Source: Candidatus Daviesbacteria bacterium RIFCSPHIGHO2_02_FULL_39_12 (GTDB lineage Bacteria; Patescibacteriota; Microgenomatia; Daviesbacterales; UBA10151). From it: a stretch of 27,099 nucleotides of DNA. This document shows, piece after piece, positions 1 to 7,377 of this stretch. The translations under genes and the position numbers were made by a program. The stretch covers positions 1 through 27,099 of the forward strand of contig MFCX01000022.1 in assembly GCA_001777055.1 (NCBI GenBank), read 5' to 3'. How positions within the stretch are numbered: the stretch's first letter is position 1; each line of letters begins with the position of its first letter. The notes beneath the pieces were generated by a model. That model was not told where the DNA came from. It did no database searches and saw nothing but the letters and a program-made list of their open reading frames with translations.

Positions 1-218
1 AAAAGATATCTGTGCATTTCCACCCTTGCTTTTGGATAATATCTCAACTACTATTGGACCCTGGGGTGGATACAATCTCCTGGCTCATTACCAATCCAAT
101 TTGCTGCTTGCATCGGCGTACTTTTTGTGAAACAATTACTATGAAATCTCTACAACCAAATAAAAGGCCAATAGAGGTTTTTTTAGTGAAAAGATCTGCC
201 TAGAAAGGCGCCAAATTC
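1..218. other. Left flank, no supported gene
   Basis: No convincing complete gene is present. One plus-strand frame is open from the window edge to a TGA at 128-130 and could be the last 42 codons of an upstream, somewhat hydrophobic protein, but nothing in it is recognisable. Another frame is open to the TAG at 201-203, but its Cys/His/Trp-rich composition does not look like a real protein. No terminator with a U-tract was found. Confidence 0.3.
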
Positions 219-1310
219 ATGACCCGCAGGACCTTAAAGGATGCGCTGAAAGAGATTCAAATTCTATTGGGCAAACCCCAGAATAGAATTTCCGGCACCC
301 TCAGATATTACCTCGGATTACTAAATATCCAGCAAGTTGAAGAAAAAAACACCCACGATCACTCCAAAAAAATGCAGACGATTCAAAACAAAAAGATCAC
401 CTGGGTGGATATTATTAATCCTAACCGTGCAATGATTGGCGATCTGGCACAAAAATATCCGTTTCACCCTCTGCATCTTGAGGATTGTATTTCAAAAGGC
501 CAATTTCCCAAAATTGAAGAAAGTCTGGAGGATAGATATCTGTTTATTCTGATTCGTTTCCCGCTCCATAGCGCAGACGAGGAAAAAATCCTAATCAAGC
601 AGCTTAGTTTCTTTTTAGGCAAGGAGTATCTCGTAACAGTGCATGATGAAAAAACAGATGCAATCTCCAATATATTCAATGAGTGTAAAGAAGATCCAAA
701 ACAAAAAGAAGTTTATATGGATAATTCTTCCTCTCATCTGCTCTATACCATTATTGACCAGTTAACAAAGGATTTAAACCCACTCCTACAAACTATATTA
801 CAGGAAGTGGACGAAGCCGAAGATATTGTTTTTGACGATAAGGTATCGGCTGTGCATAAGATTGGTAAGTTACGGCAAGAAATTATCAGTTTAAGAAGGG
901 TAATCGGACCTTTAAGAACTTTGCTAACCGATCTGGAAAAAAGAATCAAAGGCTTCTCCCCAAACAACCTGTCTGTTTATTTTGACAATATTATCCATAG
1001 AGTGGAAAAGGCCTGGGAAACTTTGGAAGAAGCCAGGGAAATAGTGGAAATATACAAAGATGCGGATTTTACATTCAGCACTGAAAAAACCAACAGAATC
1101 CTGGCTATTTTGACTATCATCTTTACTTTCACCATTCCTGCTACAGTGATAGGCACTTTTTACGGGATGAATCTACTGTTGCCCGGGGGGATTGAGGCAG
1201 GCAACTGGATTTTCTGGGGTAAATACACCACCTTAATAGTTATTTTGATTGTGACAATTATTCCGGCGCTAGTTATGCAGCTGTATTTTCGCAAAAGAGG
1301 CTGGATTTAG
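219..1310 (+). CDS. corA: CorA-type Mg2+/divalent cation channel
   Basis: A membrane channel of the CorA/2-TM-GxN family, which brings Mg2+ (sometimes Co2+ or Ni2+) into the cytoplasm as a homopentamer. The 363-residue length is normal for the family. Residues 1-290 form the soluble funnel, with the long charged helices typical of CorA (about 185-290). Two membrane helices follow at about 293-313 and 336-355. The family signature is visible as YGMN (GMN at 316-318) directly after the first helix, and the C-terminus is basic (YFRKRGW), as expected for the inside-facing end. An AAAGG about 10 nt upstream of the ATG may serve as a ribosome site. The gene stands alone on the plus strand; the next gene has its own promoter 15 bases later. 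Confidence 0.93.
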   Translation: MTRRTLKDALKEIQILLGKPQNRISGTLRYYLGLLNIQQVEEKNTHDHSKKMQTIQNKKITWVDIINPNRAMIGDLAQKYPFHPLHLEDCISKGQFPKIEESLEDRYLFILIRFPLHSADEEKILIKQLSFFLGKEYLVTVHDEKTDAISNIFNECKEDPKQKEVYMDNSSSHLLYTIIDQLTKDLNPLLQTILQEVDEAEDIVFDDKVSAVHKIGKLRQEIISLRRVIGPLRTLLTDLEKRIKGFSPNNLSVYFDNIIHRVEKAWETLEEAREIVEIYKDADFTFSTEKTNRILAILTIIFTFTIPATVIGTFYGMNLLLPGGIEAGNWIFWGKYTTLIVILIVTIIPALVMQLYFRKRGWI

Positions 1311-1324
1311 CCACTTTTAGGGGG

Positions 1325-1353
1325 TTGACAGATCCTTTTTTTAGCGCGACAAT
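1325..1353 (+). promoter_or_regulatory. Strong sigma70-type promoter, TTGACA-N17-GACAAT
   Basis: A perfect -35 (TTGACA, 1325-1330) and a 17-bp spacer precede GACAAT (1348-1353). It drives the small membrane protein whose ATG is at 1400, giving a leader of about 40 nt with a GAGGAG ribosome site near 1387-1392. The same -35/-10 pair recurs at 13982-14010. Because of this promoter, the in-frame TTG at 1325 cannot be the translation start. Confidence 0.75.
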
Positions 1354-1399
1354 GTGGTTGATACTCTCAAAACTTTTTTTTGGTTTGAGGAGTTTTTTT

Positions 1400-1786
1400 A
1401 TGATTAACACAACCAAACTAGTCAAATGGGTAGGAAATCCTCCTTCACTTATAGTTCATACTATAATTTTAGGCAGTCTTTTACTGCTGCGATACTTTGA
1501 GATTATCTCCGCCGGTGTACTCGCAACTCTGACTACCGCCATAGCATTGGAGGCAATTTTTTTGGTGATTTTTTTGCAGATTGAGGCAAATAAGAATTCT
1601 AAAAGTATTGCTCAGATGCAGAAAAAAATTGCCGAGATTCAAAGCGAAGAAACAGAAACACACAAATTAATGGTCAATATACTCCACATTGCTCATCAGA
1701 TAAAGTCCATCCAGCAGGACCTGGATACTTTAAGAAGGGGTAAGGCTTTAAAGAATTTAGGTAACGGACACCGAATCCACGCCTGA
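1400..1786 (+). CDS. Small two-TM protein with C-terminal coiled coil (DUF1003-like)
   Basis: A 128-residue protein with two membrane helices (about 16-34 and 38-60), then a heptad-like charged stretch (about 62-110) that is probably a cytoplasmic coiled coil. The motif around the second helix (LEAIFLVIFLQIEANK) resembles DUF1003 / low-affinity iron-permease-like proteins, whose function is not settled. I chose the ATG at 1400, preceded by GAGGAG at a good distance, over the in-frame TTG at 1325, which is the -35 box of the gene's promoter. The gene faces the solute-binding-protein gene, only 9 bases away, with no clear terminator between them. An mRNA 5' hairpin (CTCAAA ... TTTGAG, about 1367-1390) partly covers the ribosome site; its significance is unknown. 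Confidence 0.6.
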   Translation: MINTTKLVKWVGNPPSLIVHTIILGSLLLLRYFEIISAGVLATLTTAIALEAIFLVIFLQIEANKNSKSIAQMQKKIAEIQSEETETHKLMVNILHIAHQIKSIQQDLDTLRRGKALKNLGNGHRIHA

Positions 1787-1795
1787 AAAGCAGCT

Positions 1796-3199
1796 TTAAT
1801 TACCCAGAATGTGCAAGTTTAATACCTGGTCCAAAGCAGGCTTGGCTTTTTTCAAATAGGCTATATTGTATTTGGGAAAATATAAAAAGACTGCCGGAGC
1901 ATCCTCGAGTAATGTTTTTTGAAAATCAAAATATTTAATTTTTCTGTCTTCTTCGGAAATTATTTTCCTGCCGTCTTCCAAATTCTTATCAGCTCTTTTG
2001 GAGTCATATTTTGTTAAATTGGTTTTTTCCTGGGTAGTATGCCAGAGGAAATACTGGTCGGGATCCTGCGGAATACCCTGTGTGATTAAAAGCGCCTGAA
2101 AATTCTGGGCAATACCTGATTCCACCCGCAATTTGACATTTAATCCTAATTTCTTCCACTCCGTAATTACTTTATTTCCAACAGCTTCTAAATTGGGTGT
2201 GGCGGTCAGTATTATCTCCTGTTTAAGTTTTTCATCGGACAATGCAGCTTTGGCTCTTTCCAAAGCAGCGCTTGCTTCATCCGAGTTTGATAAATATTTT
2301 TTTGCCGTTTGATCATATGCCCAGGATTTTGGAGGATAAGGATTGTCTGCAACGATTTCATCTTCAATTCCGGGCGTGATAAAGCCTAAAGCCTGACGCA
2401 AGGAGCGATTGGAGAGTAATACATCCTTTGTCTGAAATAAAATGCTGACGATTTTGCCATAATCTCCTTTTTGTAAAAGGTCTACTTGAGCATTGCCGAC
2501 AAAACTTTTAGGATTTGATAAGGCAAACAGCGCTTGCGCTTCCCCAAGATTAAAACCTGTAAGAGCCACTTTTTCATTAGGGTAAAAACGGACGGAAATT
2601 TTTGGCAATGCCGAATCAACAGGTTGCAATTCAATTTTGGTAATAAAGATGCGTGATTTTTCCAGACGGGTTATTTTATACGGCCCAGTCCCGATCAAAA
2701 TACCTTTTTTAAAAATAGGTTTCGTCAGTAAAGAAGGGAAAGGCGAATAAGCTTCTTTAAGAGTGATCTGAAGAGTTTTATCATCTAAATTTTTAACCTC
2801 CAAATTAGGAATAGCCAGTTCCAAATCAGCGACGCGAATAGGCGAACCGTCAGCCCATTGAAGATTATCTTTTAGCTTAAGCTTAAATACGGTAGCATCA
2901 TGATTTACTTCCCAACCGGCAAGCAGTTTTCCCTTAAAACGGCCAGCTGTATCTGCTTCCGCTAAGCTTTGCGATAAAAGTCTGGTAACTTCTAAAGGCA
3001 AGTCATGTTCCTGATAAGTGCCGATAAATCCTAGGCTGATAGTATGAAGATTGTAGAAAAACTGATACTTTAGTTGAGAAAAAATTGCTATTAAGATTAT
3101 CAAAAAGATAAGAATTAAATTTACTGCATTTCTTTTTAGCAGTTTTACTAAGATTAAAAATGATACTTTTAGATTTATGAAACTCAGGAAGTTTCTCAT
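1796..3199 (-). CDS. Membrane-anchored extracellular solute-binding protein, family 5 (SBP_bac_5)
   Basis: The start of the protein carries an uncleaved membrane helix (about residues 25-45, strongly hydrophobic), so it should be tethered outside the cell. The rest matches the peptide/nickel-type ABC binding proteins: an AGWEV...FKLKLKDNLQWADGSP segment equals the family's 'F-W-DG-TY-F-LR-KW-DG-P' region, and the C-terminal half shows the YDQTAKKYLSNSDEASA and DPDQYFLWHTTQ signatures. At 467 residues it is slightly short for the family, because the N-lobe is trimmed. No permease or ATPase genes are adjacent, so ligand and partners are unknown. I use the ATG at 3199 rather than the TTG at 3217, because the TTG would overlap secG. 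The 1-bp gap to secG implies cotranscription. Confidence 0.8.
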   Translation of the reverse strand: MRNFLSFINLKVSFLILVKLLKRNAVNLILIFLIILIAIFSQLKYQFFYNLHTISLGFIGTYQEHDLPLEVTRLLSQSLAEADTAGRFKGKLLAGWEVNHDATVFKLKLKDNLQWADGSPIRVADLELAIPNLEVKNLDDKTLQITLKEAYSPFPSLLTKPIFKKGILIGTGPYKITRLEKSRIFITKIELQPVDSALPKISVRFYPNEKVALTGFNLGEAQALFALSNPKSFVGNAQVDLLQKGDYGKIVSILFQTKDVLLSNRSLRQALGFITPGIEDEIVADNPYPPKSWAYDQTAKKYLSNSDEASAALERAKAALSDEKLKQEIILTATPNLEAVGNKVITEWKKLGLNVKLRVESGIAQNFQALLITQGIPQDPDQYFLWHTTQEKTNLTKYDSKRADKNLEDGRKIISEEDRKIKYFDFQKTLLEDAPAVFLYFPKYNIAYLKKAKPALDQVLNLHILGN

Positions 3200-3200
3200 T

Positions 3201-3416
3201 TTAAAAAACCAAACCAATTAAAGAGGAGATAATAAAAGCTAGAGACAAAATAATTGTGCCATAGAACAGCAATTTTTCTGCGCCTCTTTTTGTTCTATAA
3301 AATCCCAAATCTCCCCCAAAAGCGCTACCCAATCCGCTACCCTTCTGTTGAATAATAATTACCAGGATTAGTAAGACTCCCAGGATGATTTGAATAAGAT
3401 AAATAGCCGGTTTCAT
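3201..3416 (-). CDS. secG: Preprotein translocase subunit SecG
   Basis: SecG is the small accessory subunit of the SecYEG export channel. The 71-residue product has the expected two membrane helices (about 5-22 and 50-70) flanking the conserved cytoplasmic loop QQKGSGLGSAFGG, followed by FYRTKRGAEKLL, which is diagnostic. A TATAAT lies 7 nt before the ATG, so the transcript is probably leaderless. The next gene (solute-binding protein) begins 1 bp after the stop, so the two should share a transcript. Confidence 0.95.
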   Translation of the reverse strand: MKPAIYLIQIILGVLLILVIIIQQKGSGLGSAFGGDLGFYRTKRGAEKLLFYGTIILSLAFIISSLIGLVF

Positions 3417-3423
3417 TTGAGAT

Positions 3424-3429
3424 ATTATA
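3424..3429 (-). promoter_or_regulatory. -10 element TATAAT of secG (leaderless type)
   Basis: TATAAT on the minus strand is separated from the secG ATG by 7 bases. With normal -10 to +1 spacing, transcription would begin at or next to the ATG. The -35 is weak. Confidence 0.6.
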
Positions 3430-3435
3430 CACTAT

Positions 3436-3837
3436 CTAATGGACTAACCACTGCAGGAAATGAGTAATAATGTTAATTAAAAATGAAGCAACAACTGCTA
3501 CCCAGAAGGTGGTTAACTCCATTGAGGGAAAATTTACTCCTGCAATTGTTGCTCCTTCAAAAAAAAATGGCAAAAGCTGGAAATCAGACACAATAGTAGT
3601 CAGAGCATATAAGGCTAAAACATTTACCAGCCAGGCAAACAGCCCCACAGTCAAAAGGTTTAAAGGTAAAAAGAGGATTTTTAAAAGAGGCACCAGTATT
3701 AAATTAATTGCCATAAAAGCCAAAGCTCCAATCAGTAAACTTTTAATTCCGCCTGTATAAGTTAAACCGGTTATTATTTTAGTGGTTGCAAGTAAAGACA
3801 CGAGATTTATTAAAAAATACCTGAGCAAAGTTTTCAT
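3436..3837 (-). CDS. Four-TM 'phage holin family' (Phage_holin_4_2-type) membrane protein
   Basis: A 133-residue protein with four predicted helices (about 5-22, 33-52, 55-78, 105-130). The sequence pattern, with a TxxITGLTYTGG-type first loop, GALAFMAINLILVPLLKILFLPLN and LFAWLVNVLALYALT, is the one found in bacterial chromosomal proteins grouped as Phage_holin_4_2 / DUF360. The holin label is historical; in chromosomes the role is unknown and there are no phage genes nearby. It lies between uvrC (47 bases upstream) and secG (19 bases downstream), all on the same strand. Its start has no Shine-Dalgarno; a possible TATATC -10 lies about 9 nt upstream. Confidence 0.8.
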   Translation of the reverse strand: MKTLLRYFLINLVSLLATTKIITGLTYTGGIKSLLIGALAFMAINLILVPLLKILFLPLNLLTVGLFAWLVNVLALYALTTIVSDFQLLPFFFEGATIAGVNFPSMELTTFWVAVVASFLINIITHFLQWLVH

Positions 3838-3866
3838 AAATGCACTGATATATGATATTACGATAT

Positions 3867-3903
3867 AATGATACTCACAATATCCTAATATTCCGGTATC
3901 ATT
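3867..3903. repeat. Imperfect hairpin over the 3' end of uvrC
   Basis: Arms AATGATAC (3867-3874) and GTATCATT (3896-3903) enclose an inner AATAT/ATATT stem. The structure spans the uvrC stop codon. There is no U-tract, so it may stabilise the 3' end or be a repeat remnant rather than a classic terminator. Confidence 0.35.
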
Positions 3904-5162
3904 GTCCGATCCCTTAATTTCCTATGATAATTTATGGCAAAGCGGTGGGATTCATCACGAAGCTTTTGTAGAAGTTTCAAAGACAGACTCCGGCGGGGGA
4001 GTTTAACCGCTTCTCTCTCAGGAGGATAAAGCCATTCCCTGTTTTTGGCAAGACCAAAAACAGGAATTTCAAATTTCAAATTTAAAATTTCAAATTTGAC
4101 TGCCCTTGCCTGTCCGCACCCCCCATCTACAATAATTAAATCAGGCAAAGGCCACTCAGGATGTTTTAAACGTCTATTCATCATTTCTTTATGCATTCCT
4201 ACATCGTTTGGCTTACCTGCTATATGAATTTTAAATTTCCTATATTGTGATTTATCAATTTCTCCATTAGTCAAAACCACCATAGAACCGGTAGCATCTT
4301 CGCCCTGGATATTAGAAATATCATAACCTTCAATCCTTTCCGGTAATTTTGCTAATTTAAGGTCTTTTTGTAGTTGCAACAGAGCTAATCTTTTTTCATC
4401 TTCCAAAAAATTCGGATTTTCCAGATAATTTTTAACTCTTTGTGTTTGAGTCAGATACAAAACTCCTTCAATGACTCTCTTAACCACTTGAGCACGCTCG
4501 AATTGCTGCTTTTGAGCATACCCTTGCATTTCTGAAGTCAACTCTTCAATCAGCTCATCTTTTTTCCCATCCAAAAAATTGGAAAACCTCCTTAAAATCT
4601 TATTATAGTCTTCTTTGCTTATTTGACCCGCACATGCCCCAGGGCAAAGATCTAGATGATGATAGAAACACACACGCAAGGTCTCACCTTGCGAGGCTGA
4701 ACGTGGCGGATTACTGCACCAGGGAAAAACCCTGCGCAATTGTTTTAGTGTATCTCTAACAGTCCTGCTTGAGGGAAACGGACCCCAGAATTTCTTAACA
4801 ACCTTTAAGTCCTGTTTTCTATAAGTTTTAACTTTAGGAAAATCTTCTTTGGTTAATCCGATATAAAGATAGTCTTTATCATCTATTAACCTGATATTAA
4901 ATGGAGGCAAGAATTTCTTAATTAAATTAGCCTCCAATATTAAGGCCTCCAGTTCGGATTCCACTATAATTGTTTCAATCCCGGCAATTCGGGAAACAAG
5001 CTCAGCGGTTCTGCCTATTACATCCTTGCTAAAGTATGAAGCCACCCGATGGTATAAATTAATAGCCTTACCTACATATAGAATATTTCCCAGGCTATCT
5101 TTAAACTGATATACACCGGGCCTTTGAGAAAGTTTGGATTTATCAATATATTTTGGGATCAT
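3885..5162 (-). CDS. uvrC: UvrABC system protein C, short form lacking the C-terminal HhH domain
   Basis: UvrC makes both incisions around a lesion after UvrB loading. Residues numbered from the ATG at 5162: GIY-YIG nuclease domain at about 13-95 (GVYQF 16-20, LYVGKA 28-33, and a SELEALILEANLIKK block), UVR domain for UvrB binding at about 205-240, then the RNase H-like nuclease with GYDISN, NDVGMH, IIVDGG and the DESH histidine, so both active sites appear intact. The protein ends just after RKLRDR at 425 residues. Usual UvrC is about 600 and ends with a tandem helix-hairpin-helix, absent here. Two inserts of repeat DNA are visible (about residues 157-162 and 355-367). ATG 5162 is preferred to TTG 5180 because a TAAAAT lies 8 nt before the ATG. 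No LexA-like element is seen upstream. Confidence 0.93.
   Translation of the reverse strand: MIPKYIDKSKLSQRPGVYQFKDSLGNILYVGKAINLYHRVASYFSKDVIGRTAELVSRIAGIETIIVESELEALILEANLIKKFLPPFNIRLIDDKDYLYIGLTKEDFPKVKTYRKQDLKVVKKFWGPFPSSRTVRDTLKQLRRVFPWCSNPPRSASQGETLRVCFYHHLDLCPGACAGQISKEDYNKILRRFSNFLDGKKDELIEELTSEMQGYAQKQQFERAQVVKRVIEGVLYLTQTQRVKNYLENPNFLEDEKRLALLQLQKDLKLAKLPERIEGYDISNIQGEDATGSMVVLTNGEIDKSQYRKFKIHIAGKPNDVGMHKEMMNRRLKHPEWPLPDLIIVDGGCGQARAVKFEILNLKFEIPVFGLAKNREWLYPPEREAVKLPRRSLSLKLLQKLRDESHRFAINYHRKLRDRTMIPEY
4060..4098. repeat. Low-complexity AAATTT repeat inside uvrC
   Basis: Repeating AAATTTC/GAAATTT units, self-complementary over most of their length, encode the KFEILNLKFEI segment of UvrC between the VDGG-GQ motif and IPVFGLAK. 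It replaces the helix usually found there, keeps the frame, and looks like captured intergenic repeat DNA. Confidence 0.6.
4675..4693. repeat. Palindrome CGCAAGGT-CTC-ACCTTGCG inside uvrC
   Basis: A perfect 8-bp inverted repeat with a 3-nt loop. It encodes SQGETLR in the Cys-rich loop of UvrC, where related proteins go almost directly from the first Cys to the RPCLxYHIGxCxGPC-type segment. Likely an in-frame insertion of a dispersed repeat. Confidence 0.65.
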
Positions 5163-5170
5163 AGGGGTGT

Positions 5171-5176
5171 ATTTTA
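5171..5176 (-). promoter_or_regulatory. -10 element TAAAAT of uvrC (leaderless type)
   Basis: TAAAAT, preceded by TTTGA, ends 8 nt before the ATG at 5162. The expected transcription start coincides with the ATG, supporting a leaderless message and the choice of this start codon. Confidence 0.45.
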
Positions 5177-5217
5177 TCAAATTTGACGACAGATGATGGA
5201 AGATGGAGGCAAGAGAA

Positions 5218-7086
5218 TCAATGTTTTCGCTTTGGTAGGAATCTAATCTTGTAGACGTTTATTCCTAAAACAGCAAAATAAATTAAGCCAATTAGGAAAA
5301 TCGCTCCAATAGTCACAAGGGGTTTGACTGTTATATCCTTGGTATAGCTTTGTGAACCTATCATCAAAATCAACTGATCGCTGAAACTGTCAAATAAAGA
5401 CTTTGTTTTAATATTCAAATCAAAACTTGCCGTCCCAAAAGCCGGAATAGGACCCATATTCCGGCTTTCTGAATCCGGAAGCATCAACTTATTACTAACA
5501 GCTGACAACCGGCCGGTTGGATAAAAAGCATTGCCCATATTAGATACCTTAACCTTAATTTTCATAGGAAAACCGGCCCAAATAGGATTCGGGCTTTCTA
5601 TTTCCACATCCAACTGCGGCTTACCCAAAAAATCATTGTCAGACAGTTCCACTGTAACATCATTAGAATCTCCCCCTCTGTATTTATAGGACCCTGCTGG
5701 AATCGGACCTTCTGAAGATAAACCTTTAGTGACAAAAACAAAGTGATTTAAGTCAAGTTTATTAAAATAATCTACTCCGCCGGTAGTATTTTCCCAGGTA
5801 GGATCTACCATCAACCAGCCTTTCTCCTCATCCCAATACTGGGGCCAGGAATGCAAAACATCTTTGGTCAGCGATAGGGGACGTAAGGCGGTACTGCTGG
5901 TATAAGCAAAACCATTCAACTCCCTAGCCGGAATGCCTGCTGCCCTGGTTAGAGCAATAAAAAGATCGGTAAATTCCATACAGACTGCTTTGGCAGGATT
6001 AGTTAAAACAGTCACTGCCCCCAGTCTCTCAATATTGCTGTCGGATAATCTGGATGGGTCGTATTTAAGAAAACTAACAACATATTGATAAATCAACTTT
6101 GCTTTTTCTGCTGTATTAAGATCCGGATTGTCTCCCAATATCTCATCCAGTTTGGCTTGAATTTGCGGATGATCTTTTTCCCAGTACTTGTCTGCTTTTG
6201 TATACTTGTCTCTAAGTTTGGAATCCAAAGTAGGATTTTTAACTTTACTAAATGCATATAACTTGGAAGATCCGGAAACTTTTATATCTAAATTTTGCCC
6301 CCTGCTTAACCTAAACCAGACTAAATAATTTCCGTCATCATCTAAAGTCACATTTAAAGGTTTAGGTTCAATCCTTTGAATAATGACATCCTGATAGGCA
6401 GTATCCGGGGGAATGGCAATATTAGTTAAAATCGGAATCAGGTTATTGTTTTGCAGATGGTAAGTTAAATCAAAATCAAACAGCTGGCTGGAACCGAAAG
6501 TTGCAGAGATACCTGAGGTAATAAGCTGATCTTTTCCAAAAGTTAAAAAAATTTTATTCCCTGAGGAAATCTGGCTCTTAGGCGTAGGATTAATTAAAGT
6601 TGGCTCGCCAAATTGAGCAGGTACGGAAACTGTTAAATTATAATTTTCTAAATTAGCGCCGGAGGATACTTTAGGAGCTCTAATTTCCCAAACTTTGCCT
6701 AAATTTTGAACAAAGTCTTTAGTTTTAAATTGCAGGGTCCAAGGCAAAGTTTTGCCTATACCTGCAACCTGTTGATTAAATTTAACCCGGATAGCAGCAG
6801 AGTTATCCTGTTGCTCTAAATCAACTTTCATTGCTCCGCCTGCATCGAAAGCTTTCAGGCCGTAAACTTGAGCTGCTCCTAAATTCAATTTAAATTCATT
6901 GGCATAATACTTTGAGGTTAGGTTTTTTAAGTTAATTTTCTCGGTGACTGTGGTAATTCCATCTGTCCCGACATCAAACACCACATCATACGAGGTGGTA
7001 AATTCCTCTTTTTCAGCAGCATGAACTCTAGGTAAAAAAACCTGGATAAACAGTAAAGAAAATAATATAAGTATTCTTATCAACAC
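5218..7086 (-). CDS. Secreted, membrane-anchored transglutaminase-like cysteine protease homologue
   Basis: A signal peptide (about 1-23, ending VHAAE) leads to a long beta-rich region (about 30-280), then a transglutaminase-like domain (about 325-435), another beta-sandwich region (about 485-585) and a C-terminal membrane helix (about 593-612) with a basic tail. The catalytic triad of the fold is visible: Cys369 in AVCMEFTDLF, His412 in LHSWPQYW and Asp428 in MVDPTW. The protein should sit outside the cell, anchored at its C-terminus; the substrate (protein crosslinking, cleavage or cell-wall modification) cannot be read from sequence. The start is a GTG at 7086 or a TTG at 7083; both precede a good signal peptide. 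It follows the broken DksA-like gene by 37 bases and probably belongs to the uvrA transcript. Confidence 0.85.
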   Translation of the reverse strand: MLIRILILFSLLFIQVFLPRVHAAEKEEFTTSYDVVFDVGTDGITTVTEKINLKNLTSKYYANEFKLNLGAAQVYGLKAFDAGGAMKVDLEQQDNSAAIRVKFNQQVAGIGKTLPWTLQFKTKDFVQNLGKVWEIRAPKVSSGANLENYNLTVSVPAQFGEPTLINPTPKSQISSGNKIFLTFGKDQLITSGISATFGSSQLFDFDLTYHLQNNNLIPILTNIAIPPDTAYQDVIIQRIEPKPLNVTLDDDGNYLVWFRLSRGQNLDIKVSGSSKLYAFSKVKNPTLDSKLRDKYTKADKYWEKDHPQIQAKLDEILGDNPDLNTAEKAKLIYQYVVSFLKYDPSRLSDSNIERLGAVTVLTNPAKAVCMEFTDLFIALTRAAGIPARELNGFAYTSSTALRPLSLTKDVLHSWPQYWDEEKGWLMVDPTWENTTGGVDYFNKLDLNHFVFVTKGLSSEGPIPAGSYKYRGGDSNDVTVELSDNDFLGKPQLDVEIESPNPIWAGFPMKIKVKVSNMGNAFYPTGRLSAVSNKLMLPDSESRNMGPIPAFGTASFDLNIKTKSLFDSFSDQLILMIGSQSYTKDITVKPLVTIGAIFLIGLIYFAVLGINVYKIRFLPKRKH

Positions 7087-7123
7087 CTAGTTATTGTAAC
7101 AAAACAGCCTAAAGAAAGGAAAG

Positions 7124-7361
7124 TTAGAAACAGACGGCACAGGTGTTGGCTGTGGGCAGAACAGCCAGCCGCTTGGTTACCGGAGTGAACGTCTGCTTCC
7201 CAAGAAAAACTGCCTAATTCTATAACCTCAGGTAAAGTATTTTGTTCAAGTAAATCATTGTGTTCCAATTTTTCTAACTGCTTTTTAACTTGAGATAATT
7301 GACTTACTAAATTTTTCTCCAGAGTCTTTAAAGGATTTCCTGCAGCCGACTCTTGTACCAT
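7124..7361 (-). pseudogene. Broken DksA/TraR-like zinc-finger gene (internal deletion plus frameshift)
   Basis: The first frame from the ATG at 7361 reads an intact coiled-coil N-terminus (residues 1-60, ending SFSWEADVHS), as in DksA/TraR-type regulators of RNA polymerase. The frame then turns into unrelated Cys-rich sequence. In a shifted frame, 7174-7124 encodes KRLAVLPTANTCAVCF and a stop, matching the end of a DksA/TraR zinc finger (RLxxLPTAxxCxxC). The middle part, with the first CxxC, is missing, so a deletion of roughly 30 codons with a frameshift explains both halves. The frame that stays open to 7080 overlaps the transglutaminase gene and should not be taken as a protein. The gene lies 16 bases after uvrA. 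Confidence 0.6.
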
Positions 7362-7377
7362 ACATCGTAGAAGATTA

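Noticed and set aside
12..203. 63-codon open frame on the plus strand
   Set aside because: Composition rich in Cys, His and Trp, no ribosome site, no recognisable motif, and a competing frame over the same bases; probably chance.
1367..1390. RNA thermometer formed by CTCAAA/TTTGAG around the ribosome site at 1387-1392
   Set aside because: Stem is only 6 bp with a mismatch and a T-rich loop; too weak to claim regulation.
3436..3837. Prophage or lysis module suggested by the holin-like protein
   Set aside because: No endolysin, structural or integrase genes nearby; this family is common on chromosomes without phage.
7080..7361. Continuous 93-codon frame over the DksA-like gene
   Set aside because: The second half matches nothing and overlaps the transglutaminase gene, while another frame encodes the expected zinc-finger end; treated as a frameshifted pseudogene.
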